Shown in pieces: positions 1-12,267 of a DNA stretch of 64,000 nucleotides. Under the pieces are notes generated by a model, which worked only from the letters and a program-made list of their open reading frames with translations, was not told the origin of the DNA and did no database searches. The DNA comes from Pyricularia pennisetigena (Eukaryota; Ascomycota; Sordariomycetes; Magnaporthales; Pyriculariaceae). Position 1 is the first letter of the stretch. The number at the start of each line of letters is the position of its first letter. The position numbers and the translations under genes were made by a program. Location: assembly GCF_004337985.1 (NCBI RefSeq), contig NC_043744.1, positions 2,082,408 to 2,146,407 of the forward strand. The letters run 5' to 3'.

Positions 1-341
1 AAAAGAAAAGAAAACCCTCCGCGATCCCTGGGGTCTGTGTGCAAACCTATGTCGTTCCTCGCAAAGAACCCGCTCCTTTTATCTGATTTACCTTTTTCTC
101 TTACTCGTGAACATACAAACAGTGGAATCCTCTCAGCCCGACTAACAAGTAGGGGGAGAAAAAACCCACCAGAGCCCATCCGCTTCTCTGCTGGAATTCT
201 CCAGGTCATAACACAGCGTTCGTTGTAAACATGACCGTTGACACCACCTGACGATCCACCTTACGCTAGTCAAGCGCCATACGGACCCAAAACCTGGATA
301 CCACTACCTACCGTACATGGTAGTAGATCTAGGGTTTCAGA
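1..341. other. 5' flank of the first gene
   Basis: No coding region is supported. The stretch is mixed sequence with an A-rich start and probably contains the promoter and leader of the rhodopsin-domain gene starting at 342. I see no convincing TATA box. Confidence 0.5.
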
Positions 342-2231
342 ATGCCATCATATCTCGTCCCTCGAGACGACCCACAACCACCGCCGCCAACGGTCCCGTT
401 CAAAGACTCGCCGGGCTACAGCGCCAATAAGACTTTGATCATTAATTGCGTCTTTATAGTCTTGACCACCTTCGTGGTCTCGGTGCGGCTTTTTGTGAGA
501 GCCTTCATGACAAAGGCGCTGGGGATCGACGACCTGGTGTGCTTTCTTGCTTTTGTATGTGTCACAAAGCGCCACATTTCTTGATATGCTGGGGGACAAA
601 TCTGGGGGTCTCTTGGAGGGTTTCCTTTCTTTTTGAATCCATGCCTTTTTCTAACCTAAAAATCTCCCCCCCAAAAAACAGTGTTTCGTCATTACCCTCT
701 CTAGCATGGAAATACATTGTAAGTCCGCGCCTCCTTTCGGCCCGTCCCGCAGAGCTTAGGCTTGGCCGTCGTGCTAACTTGGCAAATGCCTTTTCCTTAG
801 CAATTCAATACGGCAGCGGCGCACATATTATGTATGTAACGCCGGAAGCTTTGGCGTTTTGGTTCGAGGTAAATCTTCCCCTGACATCTGAACCGAACTA
901 CATCTTTATACCCTTCTTTGTCTTCTCACACAAAGGCTAAAACCATCGTCATCGCAACAGGCCTTGGTCAACCAGACTCTCGTCTACTTTCTGGCCACGG
1001 GCTTCATGCGCCTATCCATATTGACGTTTCTTCCTCGGCTGAACAAAGATCGTATGTTGATCAATTTGCATGTTCCTGGCCTCGTACTCTCACGTCGCCC
1101 GTCGTGGAACCAAGCCACAACCACTAACATCAACTTGTCCGTGAATTTTAGTCCAAGAACGGAAGTTCAAGGTAGCTATATGGGTCACTGGCTTCATCAT
1201 TGTTGCACAAACCATAGGCTGCATTGTGTACCGGCTCACCGAATGCAACCAGATCAGGTACGCTCCCGAATCTTGTCTCTTACAAGACTCCCTTTTTTTT
1301 CCCCCCTCTCTCTCTCTGTCTCCAGGCCGAATGCGTCGCATCTTGAATCGGAAACTCGTCTGACAAAACTTGTCTTCTGTGCTGTAGTGATATCTGGAAA
1401 CCCCCAGATCTAACGACGGGGAGATGCGTCCCTGCTGAACAGGAAAACGCCATGATCGTCGGACACCAGTCCATAGGCCTCATCGTCGACGTCGCGCTGC
1501 TCGCCCTGCCCATATGGATCATTTATGACAAGATGCTCTTCAGCAAGAGGGCCGTACAGGTAATCTTGATCTTTAGCATTGGTATCTTTGTCGTCGTGGC
1601 GGGTATCATCCGTCTCTACATGTTAAAGACGCTCCTATTCCTGGCAGACCCGTAAGTTTTTATTTCCTCCCCTCCCGCAGTCCCCCCTCCCCCTCCCTAT
1701 CCGCTAGAAGAAAATGGCCTTGCCCCAAACAAACCAATCAACTCAAATCGTACCTAAAAACGAACAAAAAAAAAAAAAAGAACCTACAACATCACGACCA
1801 TCGGCGTCTGGACCGACCTCGAAGGCCACATAGGCCTATGGTGCGGCTGCTTCCCGGCCATGCAGCCGCTCCTACGCCTCCTGTCATACAAACTGAGCTT
1901 CCGCTCCAAGCTGAGGAGTTACCTCCCTCACAGAGACGGACACGACGGCAAGAACCCGGCCGGCAGCGGCGCACTCAACAACACCATCGGCAGCGGCGGC
2001 GGCGGCTGGTCCTCGGGCGCCAGCCGTGGCAAGAAGACGGCCTACGTCGACAGCAGCCGCGGCGCCGATGCGGATAACTATAGTGAGCAGGGCATCGCCG
2101 GCGGCCCGGACCTGCAGCTGAACAAGGTGCGACAGGCCGGCGACCACGGAATCAGAAAAACCACCGACGTCGAGGTCTCGATCGACGAGTGCGGTTCTCC
2201 GAGTCGGTTTGCCGAGATCCATGGATGGTGA
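342..2231 (+). CDS. Rhodopsin-domain (PTH11-like) integral membrane protein
   Basis: Seven exons join in phase: 342-554, 682-718, 801-868, 961-1051, 1152-1257, 1388-1651 and 1781-2231, giving 409 residues. The product has the layout of the fungal rhodopsin-domain membrane family, often called PTH11-like: about seven hydrophobic segments, beginning with LIINCVFIVLTTFVVSVRLF and followed by the GIDDLVCFLAF segment, then a hydrophilic Gly/Ser-rich cytosolic tail from about residue 300. There is no CFEM cysteine domain before the membrane core. Family members are thought to be receptor-like plasma-membrane proteins, but most have no known ligand; a receptor role here is inference. The start is the first ATG in frame with the first membrane segment. 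The last intron ends in a run of 14 A just before its AG, which is a weak acceptor context, but phase and family sequence both support it. Confidence 0.8.
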
Positions 2232-2943
2232 AACCAAAGAGACCTGACCTTTTGCGCATTTCTTGGCGAGGAAATGGCGCTCCAATTTGGGAAGACAAAA
2301 GAGAAAGGTAAATATAATAACAAAATAAAACAGAGAAAAGATCTAGTCAAAACGGGATAATTTGTATTTTTTACTTCCCTGTTTTTATTCTGTCGCCAGT
2401 GGACTCTGGAGATAAATATTGAATCAGGAACTGGTCAAGGGTGTCAAGCGGAGAAATGTATTTTATGTTGCTTTTTTTCTTCTTCTTCTTTTCACCAATG
2501 ATACCCGAGATGTACCACACCTCATCGGTGGTTAATATGATCTCACTTTACACAATCCATCTTGGGACACTTTTGCGGTTGGAGTAGTGCTGATTTCCAA
2601 AACATAGGTTTCCAGGGACTGATCAATGCTAGATGGTTGGGTCCCCGGACTACAAGAATTCTTTACTTTGACATAAGCTTTTTGGTGCTGTAAGTATATA
2701 CGCACATTGAACTGGTCTGAGAACAGTCCGACGGTAGGTGAGCATGGCTCCCTTGTTCCAGCTAGGCCCTCTTATCGACGTAAAAACTAGGTGATCCTTT
2801 CAAAAAAAAAAAAGACACTGGCGGAATATGATTCATCCAGACCATCACAAATAAATATGTAAAGCTGCCTTTAACGAGGCTCAATCAACGAGGTTCAAAT
2901 CCCGAGACACTGTGACGGTTGATTGGTTTCAAAAATTATTCGG
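2232..2943. other. Intergenic, convergent gene ends
   Basis: This lies between the 3' ends of the rhodopsin-domain gene (+) and the CCCH gene (-). It is AT-rich with short T and A runs (for example an A11 run near 2800) and is probably two 3' UTRs. A tRNA-like B-box string near 2890 was checked and rejected. Confidence 0.5.
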
Positions 2944-4967
2944 CTAATTATAAGTCTCGCCATTCCTGTAAGTTGACTTGTATTTGGTGCCGGCGGGATG
3001 CTCGTCCGGACGAAACTTGCAGTACGGATGCGTACACTGACCATTAACAGTGCTTGGGCACTAGCAGGTTTACATGAATCGTTAGCCTCAACTTGTGACG
3101 TAAGCACAGCAGCGAACATGGCCAGGGATGGTACAGAAGTTGATGGTCGCCGAAGATAAGATAGATAGAATAAAACCTCTAAAACATCATGACAGGACGC
3201 AGGCTTACATGGTGACCGTAGATGCAGTCGGCAATATCGCAATCCTGCCCATTGGTACAAGGGTTTAACCGGGCAAGGAAGGAGATGGCAACCTTCTCCT
3301 CTGCGTTGGGCTTGTAATTATGTTCAAACCCGCACGTATCCTTCTTGGCGCATGGCCCACGAAGATAATGATTGTTGCAAAGCTTGCTGCTGCCAGTTCT
3401 CTTCTTGATATTATCCAGAACAGATTGGTTCACCTTCAGTGGCGAGTCGAGGCCACGGGCACCCGGGTTCCAAGGCGGCTGCTTGGCCGTTTTGGGAACG
3501 TTTGTCTGCTTTGGTGCCAAAGGCAGCTTGAGAGTAGGGGGAGGGCTCACGGGCGGGGCGGAAGTAACGCCCGCGTACGATATTGCCGCCGGTGCATTCT
3601 CAGTTGAACCAACTGTGGCAATGCCCGATGGCGGGCCGGACGTGGCCACTTTGCCGATTTTGTCAGATCGAAAAAGGCTGTTGGTATAGTTGATTTTGTT
3701 GACCATGGTCTTTGACAGTTCCCTAGTCATGGGTACTCCTTCTATGACTGTAACCAAATCTTTGGTATTATCGTCCAAAACATCATCAAAGAATTGGGCA
3801 TAGCTTGGATCATGCGAAACACCGAGCAAGACGTGTCTGCAGTTGAGATTTCCCATATGCCAGTTGGCAGCCTCTGCCGGGGAGGAGAGTATCAAACCGA
3901 GCGTTAGTGGGAGACGGAAGACGACATGCAGCCCAGCATCAAGCACCAAATCGTTTACTTGCCTTTGATCTTGGAGCTATGGTTGGACGCCCCAGTGCCA
4001 ATGTCGACAAAATCAAAAGAGGAGATGTATTGGGAAAATCCGATAAAGAAGTCCCGGAGATCATTCTCGTTTTGTATGGAACCCTCCGCCTTCAATGCCT
4101 TAGCAAGAGATGCGAGGTTGGCAACTATCTTGACCATGACTTGAATTTCGTTGGCATGGTCTCCGCACTGCTCGAGGACGAGCATGCGGAATGTGGTCGC
4201 GGCCCTCCTGCCACCCTCAATACCTTGTCGTAGGAACTCGGGCTTAAACTGAGGAGGACGTTAGATGGGCAAACGATCAGGAGTGCAAGAGTCTCTGCGT
4301 AGAAGCACTTACGACGAGGCCGTCCCCATCTATCAGTGCAATAACGTATTGATTTTGTTTCTGTGTTGTTTTCAGCAAACGGCGTCCACACTAGAGACCG
4401 AGGTTTCCAGGAAATCCCTCACCCTGTAAAGCTCTGCTCCCTGTGAATAGTAGGCCGCCCGGCCCTCGGCATCCTGTAATTGTATCTGGAGTTCTCGTTG
4501 GGCCGCGCGGGCTTCGTTGAGGTCCAACTTGGTCTCGTCAACTTCGTTTTGCAGGCGTTTATTCTCGGTACGAAGCTTATCTTCGACTTCCTTTGCATAA
4601 ACCAATAGATCCTGCCAGTGGGTATGAGAAGGGGTTAGCACATGGTATGCAAAAGTGCCAAAGCTGCGAGGCATGCGGCGCGGCCAGCACAATACAAGAA
4701 CAGATGGAAGGCCATCCTAAAGATGAGCAACAAGTGGAAAGTAAGAGGAGGGGACAAGCTCACCTTGATCAGACTTTCAGAGCTATCCCTGGCTATCTGC
4801 AGGGTTTGAAAGCGATGAATAAACCCCAAAAAGCTCCCGCTGACCAAAGTGCTGCCAACGGAGCTTCCGCCCACCGTATTACTTCCAATGCCCATGATGA
4901 ATTGATCGGGCTGCTGTTGTTGCGGCGGCGAACGTTCCCGGCCGAGAAGGCTAAACTGTCCGTTCAT
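2944..4967 (-). CDS. CCCH zinc-finger protein with fungal DUF7923-type N-terminal domain
   Basis: Six exons on the minus strand (4967-4764, 4611-4423, 4360-4313, 4248-3963, 3873-3209, 3060-2944) give 502 residues. The layout is a Gln-rich N terminus, a coiled coil at about 70-130, an ALIDGDGLVFKPEFLRQG-type globular domain at about 136-290, a low-complexity Pro/Ala linker, and zinc fingers at the C terminus. The first finger is an exact C-x8-C-x5-C-x3-H. It is followed by C-x5-C-x4-C-x3-H and a third Cys-rich unit that the last intron splits. This is a conserved filamentous-fungal family. Binding RNA or nucleic acid is inferred from the CCCH fingers, and no target is known to me. The intron at 3962-3874 has a GC donor (AG|GCAAGT); nearby GT donors break the frame. 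The ATG at 4967 is the first in frame. Confidence 0.82.
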
Positions 4968-6915
4968 AGCGAGATGGGACCGTGGGCTCTGTTGGAGCGG
5001 GCGGCTGGAGACCTGGGTGAAACTACGTGTGTCCTCTGCCTAGTGAGTAAACGCTTTCGCGATGGCGACCAGAGGATTTCGATGTCTTTTGCACAAGGTC
5101 GCTCCCGTTTGTGGGAACAGATAAGGCTTGACGGGCGTTTGTTTTGTCTGCTTGTTTGATTGTAATGGCCACCTAGCAAGGCAAGGCAGATAGGTAAAGT
5201 GGTCCTAAAAGACGGTAACAAAGGGCTTTGTTTCGGCTAGCTGCAGTTGCACATTGACATGCGCCAGTCCAGACCCTTCTTTGTTTTTTCAGTCCACAAT
5301 CGTACCTATGAGAGAAGGAAACGGGCGTTTCCTGTTTGGCGGCAGTTTCCTCAGCTCCAAGAGCAAACAGGCGCAAGGAGAACGTGAGCCTGGTGAACCC
5401 TGTATCTTAACTGTACACTTCGTCAAGCGATGCAAATTTGATAATAAAAGCCAGACGAAAGAGACGAGTATCTGATGGGCGGACATGAATCCTTTTTTTG
5501 CTTGGTTATTCATGTGCAATTAATTAAACTAAGCCGGCGCTTATGTTCTGCCTGCAAGACGCTGGTTGGCCTTGGGTGGTGCAGCGCATTGGCAGTGCGG
5601 TGCGGTGCAGTGCAGTGCCTTCCACTTGATTGCTTTCACGCGCAAAGTGGCGCGGTGCGACGGCATTCGAGTAGAACCTGACGCGCTTCGTCATAGGTTG
5701 GATCCACTACAGCACCTCAAAGTGTGTGGGGAAATATGTATAGCTATGCGGACAGTGCATATTAGTACGGTAGTCCGTATCCGGAAGGGCTAGTTGTAGT
5801 GGAAGGACAGGTACCCGACTTTGTAACCAAGCACTCATCGATCAAACCACACTCATATCTAGCTCCAGTCCTCAAGTCATTACTGCAAANNAAAAAAAAA
5901 AGACAAGGTTGTAGGTGCACTTGTTCATAATACGAGACGAGCTGTTACAAGGCTTATAACTAGACACAGCGAGTGACACGCAAGGAGATCAAAAGTTAAG
6001 AAACGAAAATCTGTGTGAAGTCCTACGCTGGAAACCCTCTTCAAGATCACATCATGCTCGGCTTAGTAACATACTGGGAACATACAGCCACGCAGACCGG
6101 CAAATACGTAGGCGAGCATCCGGTCTCAAGCAAGAATTTGTGGGATGACTTTACAAACTAAAGTACTTTGCCGACGTCGAGATCCCAACGCTGAAACCTC
6201 CCCAGGGTTTCGAACCGGTGAAATTTACATACAGTACCTGCTAGGCAAGCCGAGGCAACGAGAGCATGAAAAGCAGGGCAATGAATCTAGATGGCAAAGA
6301 TGTGTTGAGATCAATCCCGACAGGTTCTTACATGCGTAGGGGCTGCTAAATATCAAGCTATTCACAGAACTTGGTTTCTTCTTCGTGACACCGCACCAGG
6401 CGATGAACACAATGAAAAAAAAAAAGTAGGTTATCAAAAATTGCGCCAGGGTTGGCCCCGAAGGACAAACCAGAACGGTCGACGCCACGGTGTGCAATGC
6501 AGGTCTCCCGTTCTCCGGCTCCGTCTTCTTGATCACGGAACTCGGCCAACAAGGTAAGTATGAGGAAAGAAAGAGGGAGAGAAAGAATTAAAGAATGTCG
6601 GAGGAGGGACCAGGTATAAATAGGCAAAAATTCGCGGCTACTTGTTATCGATATGAACATCGCGCATCAACCAGCGTGTGGCTCATGCTTTGATTGGTGA
6701 AGCGACACAGGGCGGTCAGAATTTAACTTCCAAATGCTGCTTCTGGTCTGAGGGTTCGCTTAGGTAATCACCCACATTCAAAAGTCCCCATCAACCAAAA
6801 ATTCACAATTTTTTCGCAAAACGGTCGACGAGATTTCCTTGTCTTTTCATTCCTTTCGACGCCAACCGCCCAGCCAGATTCTAACCCCCTCAGCTAAACA
6901 GCAACAGCCGTCAAG
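4968..6915. other. Divergent intergenic region, CCCH gene to RPL26
   Basis: About 1.9 kb lies between two divergent genes. It holds a GTGCG/GTGCA simple repeat at about 5591-5618, an unresolved NN at 5890-5891 followed by an A run, and a TATAAATA string at 6615-6622. Small open frames on the minus strand (6225-6660) encode a hydrophobic stretch but resemble no family I know. I do not call a gene. Confidence 0.45.
6615..6622 (+). promoter_or_regulatory. Possible TATA box upstream of RPL26
   Basis: TATAAATA lies about 300 bases before the RPL26 start codon. The fit to a TATA consensus is good but the distance implies a long leader, so the link to RPL26 is tentative. Confidence 0.3.
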
Positions 6916-7482
6916 ATGGTCAAGGTTACCAACAAGAGTATGTTTTTTTTTGTGTCTTTCTTTCCCGGAAACGATTGTTTACCGTTTAATCAGAGCCCGG
7001 CTAACAACTGGCTATCAACAGCCCTCCACTCCTCGAGGCGCAAGTCTCGCAAGGCTCACTTCGGTGCGCCTTCGAGCGTCCGCCGCAACATCATGAGCGC
7101 TCCCCTGAGCAAGGAGCTCCGTGAGAAGTACAACGTACGTAGCAAGGCTATACCTACAACACATCTATCGTGGCCTAGCTGACCCTACTCTCCCCAAAAA
7201 CAGGTCCGCAGCATCCCCATCCGCAAGGACGACGAGGTCCAAATTGTCCGCGGCAGCAACAAGGACAAGGAGGGCAAGGTCACATCAGTCTACCGTCTCA
7301 AGTACGTGATCCACGTCGAGCGTGTCACCCGCGAGAAGACCACTGGCGCCTCGGTTCCCCTGGGCATCCACCCCAGCAACGTCGTCATCACCAAGCTTAA
7401 GCTCGACAAGGACCGTGAGGACATCCTGGCCCGCATCAAGGCCGGCCGTGTCACCTCGGGCAAGGCCAAGTCCAGCGAGTAA
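6916..7482 (+). CDS. RPL26: 60S ribosomal protein L26 (uL24)
   Basis: Three exons, 6916-6937, 7022-7134 and 7204-7482, give 137 residues. The start MVKVTNK, the segment [20 protein letters not shown] and a KOW-type RNA-binding stretch at about 50-75 ([19 protein letters not shown]) identify cytosolic L26/uL24. This protein binds 25S rRNA near the exit tunnel of the large subunit. The length is normal for fungi (yeast has 127). The first exon holds only seven codons plus one base, a common layout for fungal ribosomal-protein genes. The lysine- and arginine-rich composition and the use of preferred C-ending codons fit a highly expressed gene. Confidence 0.96.
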
Positions 7483-9212
7483 GCCTCGTGTAGGCTGAAT
7501 TCAACCTCGTTATGCGGCAATCAGACATGAAACAAAACGAGAGACGACGCAAAAAAAAAAAAAAAATACAAAAAATTTCAAATTTCAAAAACGGCGAAAT
7601 CGGCTTATTGGCCTCGGAGTTCTCACTACCCTCGATGATACCTGCATTCGGCCTTGGCAACCTGACAGTTTCAGGTTCGGGTCCTGGCGTCCTCAGTCTC
7701 TGGTTTACGACTCCCAACCGGCGTTGGGGGAGTCCACATTTGGTTTCTTTGGTTTTCGGTTTCGGCAATCAGGCATGGGAAAAATCGCACAACAGGGAAG
7801 TGCGGGTATCGACGTTTTCTAGAACAGGACATCAACAAGAATCGAGTCAACATTTGTTGCTCAATGGCCATTTCACATCAAAAAGCTGCTCGTCACGCTT
7901 GTGAATTGTTCCATGGGAGGTGCTCCCGAAGTCTCCTTATGGGTTATGCCCTTGGGCACCCCCTGTCCTAGCTGGGCTGTATGCCCTTGCTCGCCACTCA
8001 TGCTTACCTTGACTAACATCCAGTACTGTCGCATGCCACTTATCATGAAAGGAACCCAGTAGTGGGAGCATCGAGGCAACAGAGTTCCTCTACTGCTCCT
8101 GGACAAGCTTGTGAAGCCTACTTGGCACAGTTTACCAACTTGTCCAGTGTAAGTATCGGCTGCAATGTTGATGTTGATGTTGATATGCTCTTGTGATATT
8201 TTGACCGCTAGGATATCTCCGCGTTAATCACTTAGATCCATGGTTTTCGAGGTATACGACTAGCGAATAGTAAAACAGTGCAGTTCAAATTAGTTATCAG
8301 TTCTGCGCTCTCGCCTGCAGACTTTCGCTTGAGATTGTTCCATGACAGCGGAGGTTTGATGGTGAGGAACAAGTCTTTGGAGCGAAAATCTGAACATAAT
8401 CAAAAGAAACGCTATTTCGTTACGGCATGGATCTGCCCGTACTTTCTCCAACTGAAGCTTGTTTGGTTGTACATTTGCATTTGCAACGAGGTTCACAATG
8501 GATTGTCTAGTTCCGTAGCTACGTTTGCCGTGGTTTACTGACAGCAGTCAGTTTTTTGTTTGCAACCGGCTTGTCGATTAAACAGCTGTGGCAGTCTGCT
8601 CAGACCAACGGTAGGTCATGTATGCATTGTTAAACACGACGACGTGTATTAATTGCTAGCTCCAGAAGTGATTCTGATTCTGTGTTGGGCTATGGCTAAT
8701 GGAAGAACCGACAGTATTGATCCCACCGTCAATGACTTTGCCTCTGGCCACCCAAAGGCAGCGTAGCTGAGATAGTGCCCCAATGACCCTGTACCGATAA
8801 TATACGTTCGTTGTTGCCATCAAATAGATTCTCGATCTTTGATAAAGAAGAGACAAACAAAGAAAACCGAGATGTCAGCCTGTCACAGGGGTACCTCCGC
8901 AAACATAACACATAGTCACAAGAGTAACGAGATACATGTAATAGATGGGCTCTGTGGGGTAATTGTGACAAATAAATGCAGCAGTGCTAGAAAAGTTCAT
9001 GCTTGGCTTATCTCATACAACGCCACCCGTCCCGGAGTGAGCATTATTAGCGCAAGGTCAAAGAGAAGTGTTCGATCCCAAAAGGGGACCTGACCATGGG
9101 GCATAAAGGGATGATGGTGAAATTGGCCATAACTCTTGTTAGTATACTTATGCAAAGACCAGCTCGTTCTTGTCTTGGAGAATGGTGTTGGTATTGGTAG
9201 ATCATGAGACTA
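7483..9212. other. Intergenic, convergent gene ends
   Basis: About 1.7 kb separates the 3' ends of RPL26 (+) and the 966-residue protein gene (-). It has an A-run after the RPL26 stop (about 7551-7566). No open frame here resembles a known protein and no RNA gene is recognisable. Confidence 0.45.
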
Positions 9213-12200
9213 CTAATCCTCTGGCATCCTGCCATTCATAGGAAGAGATCCCGCTGCGCGCTGCCTGTTCTCGGCGGAAACAATTCTACGGAACTGTTCT
9301 TCGAGTGACGCATGGCTCACTGGAGGGTGGTTTTCACCGACGTGCCTCTCGATAGCAGCATTGATTAGGCTTTCGTTCCGGTCCGAATCATTTGGTGGCA
9401 TCGAAGACGGAGGCGAACCGTTGTGTTGCTGAACAACCTGTCCTATGTTTGGTGGAGCCATAGAGAACGTCGAGTAACTGTAAGGCGGCACATAGCCTTG
9501 TGCGTGAGTCGAAGTGACCGCTCCCGGGAGTGCCTCATTGCTTTGGTTGCCCCCATGCTTGAGCATTGATTGAAGCAGACGGACACTAAATAAAAAAGTG
9601 GCGAAATGTTAGCATTCTACACAAAACGTTTAAAACAAGTTGCCCTTATGTAGAAAGGCGCACCCAGAACTGTCCAATGAACGCTTTTCAGGCGTCTCGT
9701 TTGACTTGTCGTTTGACGACGAGCTCTGCGCAGCCCGAGGATCAACCTCAGTCGTCTCCGAAGGCACTTTCATGAAAGGCTGTGATAGACTGGCAATCCT
9801 TGCTGAGATTGGACTCTCTTGCAACTGCGCCTGGTGCGCCTTTTCGTCAGGGGTCGACGGCTGAAATGGATCGCGGGATGAATTTGGCTTATTGTATGAT
9901 TTGGCTGATTCGGTCGAAACTGAGCCCCCACAGCGGCTTGCACCCGAGGGAGCTGCCACAGGTGTTGTCTCCTGCGACCCTTTCACAATTAATGGCTTGT
10001 AGAAGTTGCGTCCGTCGTATTTAGGGAGCCCTCGGCGGACCTCCTCAGGGGCTTTGCCAAGGTACAGGTAGCGAGCCCGGAGCTCATCATCAGTCAGCTC
10101 CCGCGGGTATCGGTAGTCTGTGGCGTTGGCTGTTCGAGCGTCGACCCCAGGAGGCAATGTTCCAATGAGATATGGGAGTTCGTAGCGTGTCTTTTCTTGC
10201 GTTGACGATCCCGACGCTTCAGCACCAGGTCTCTGTATGGGTGCTTTGCCCCTTGACACCTTTCCCTTGGGTTCAGCAGGTGCGCTGCTTATGCCCTCAA
10301 ATTTATCCCAGGCCTTCGATCCAATGAGCAACAGGCGTTGTCGGGCCTCCTCGGTGAGACCGCTGGGTGGCATAGGCTCGCTAGAATGCGGACGGGGTTG
10401 TTCTGTGCAAGAACTAGAGCGAGGTTGGAATGGAGGCGCCAGAGCAGCACCACTGGGCAAACAGGGGCGCATTTGCATTTCATTGAGCCTGAGGTGTTCC
10501 TTTTCATCATCGAAATCAAACAAGGACGAGGCCTTGTTGCTGCTGCTACTGTTCAGTGCCGATCTGGCTCGGGTTGAATCTTTCTTGCGCAGCGCACCGG
10601 TCCGTCTTGCATTCTCCAGTGCTGCGGTGACCCTCTGCTGGTCAGGAAGACATGTGGTCACTGAAGAAGGATGCTCGGTCAGAGATCCAAAGTCGGCGGG
10701 AGCTGTCGTTTCAGTGCTGTCGGTGCTCTGCTCGCGACTTGGATAATGTTCGGCCTCGAAAACGAGTTGCTTCTGGCAAAGATCGTCAAAGCGCTTGATC
10801 TCGGCCCTGAGCATCTTGATTGTCTTGTCCATCTCCTTCTCGTCGACCTGATGCTTGTTGAAATGAAGTTGATCCTCATGGTATTTGAGAGTCCCGCGAA
10901 GTGTCTCGATTTGTTTCTTGCTGATATCACTTGGCCTAATAGATGAGATGGGTGGCGCAGCGGGAGGCTGGAAGCTGCTAGGGCCGGCGGCCTGCGGCTG
11001 CTGCAGCAATTGCTGGTGCTGCTGGTGGGCCGGAGCAGCTGTGCCAGGCGTCATTCTGTGCACAATACTAGGTGCTCCTGTAAAGCTCATTCCTGGAAAG
11101 ACAGGACTCACAGGGATGCCAGTGGGGACCATTCCCGGAGTGATAGGACTAAATCCGGGAGTCATGATACCTCCGGACATGAAGGGCATTGCAACAGGCT
11201 GCGTCAAAGCACCACCAGGCACTGGGAAGAACATCTGGCCATTGAGCAAATATGGTTTGGTAAGATCAAGCTGCTCAATCGGGGAGATGTTTGGATCCTT
11301 GGTGTCCGTTTGCCGGCCGCTCACATTGCTGTTGGAACTCTTATCCTTGGATCCATCCGCTACTGCTGTGGCTGGAAGTTGGACACCCGGCTGAAACGCG
11401 CCACCTTTGACAGGAGGTACATGTGGCAACTGAAAGGAACCGAAGGGAAAGTTGATGCCCATCATTGGCATAGGCATCGACACAAATTGCATAGGCCCGG
11501 GAGTAGACGAAGCAAAGGAGCCAGGAGGCAAGTTCGCCAATATGGGCGGGAACATGGGGACTTGAGCCGTATTGGGTGGCTTGTGACCTGAGGGCGCGTC
11601 TGCCTCGCCCAGCGATGGTTTGATGTGCGACTGAGCTGGGCTACCATCAATGACAGACGGTTCCTGAGTAGATTTGGCCTTGGGCCTTTTGATTGTGGGC
11701 GAAGGAGGGCCTCTTGTGTTGGGGACTATGCGGCCGCCAGCTGTGACTCGCACATGGGTTGGAGACGCAACAGACTTGTAGAAGCGTCTGAATCCCTCGC
11801 TGTGCTGAGTAGATGGCCCAACAGGCACTCCAGCAGGCTGAGTCTGGACTGGCTCTGAAGTTGCGGCAGACTCGGGTTCATCCCGCTCACGCAGCTTCCA
11901 AGAGCCATTAGCCTGCGGAAACTGGCGGTCGCGCTGGCCCTTGTACAAAAGCTCATCAGACTCTGTGGAGGAGTCATCTTTGTTGGTACGACGAAGCGTA
12001 TTCGTTGCAGGCACGCTGGCCGTGTTGACTGATCGCTCTTTGGGCATGGTAATGATTTGCGCTGGGAATTTATACGTCAGCATTTTAATATCTAGTAAAT
12101 GGCTTATCGTGTCTTCCAAGAGAGTGAGAGAGAGAGAGAGAGAAAAAAAAAAAAAAAAAAAGCCTACACAGGTCAGGCCGAGCCCGTGCTATGGCCTGGA

Positions 12201-12267
12201 TCTTGCCGCTGACCCTGCTTCCACGAAGAGCAAGAAGCTGTTCGGTCGTGTAGCACCGAGACGGCAT
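9213..12267 (-). CDS. Proline-rich coiled-coil protein with candidate eIF4E-binding motif
   Basis: Three exons on the minus strand (12267-12168, 12091-9664, 9585-9213) give 966 residues. Residues 6-12 read YTTEQLL, matching the YxxxxL-hydrophobic eIF4E-binding consensus. There follow a long Ser/Pro/Gln-rich disordered region, a predicted coiled coil at about 422-481 rich in Lys/Glu (KQIETLRGTLKYHEDQLHFN) and a well-formed conserved block at about 670-736 (ELPYLIGTLPPGVDARTA through LPKYDGRNFYKPL). I recognise this as a conserved filamentous-ascomycete protein but know no assigned function. A role in translation control through eIF4E is inference from the short motif alone. The frame stays open upstream to about 12738 (about 157 codons), so a longer N terminus is possible; I chose the ATG at 12267 because it puts the motif at the N terminus. 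Intron 1 carries a T19 tract on the sense strand. Confidence 0.75.
12120..12161. repeat. (GA)n plus A19 tract inside an intron
   Basis: A GA-rich dinucleotide run is followed by 19 A at 12143-12161. It lies within intron 1 of the minus-strand gene, so on the sense strand it reads as a T tract followed by CT repeats and can serve as the polypyrimidine tract. Confidence 0.8.

Noticed and set aside
2885..2905. tRNA B-box-like string GGTTCAAATCC
   Set aside because: The flanking bases do not form a T-stem and no acceptor or anticodon stem could be drawn around it.
6195..6225. tRNA-like T-arm around TTTCGAACCGG
   Set aside because: Neither strand gives a five-pair T-stem, and no A box lies at the right distance.
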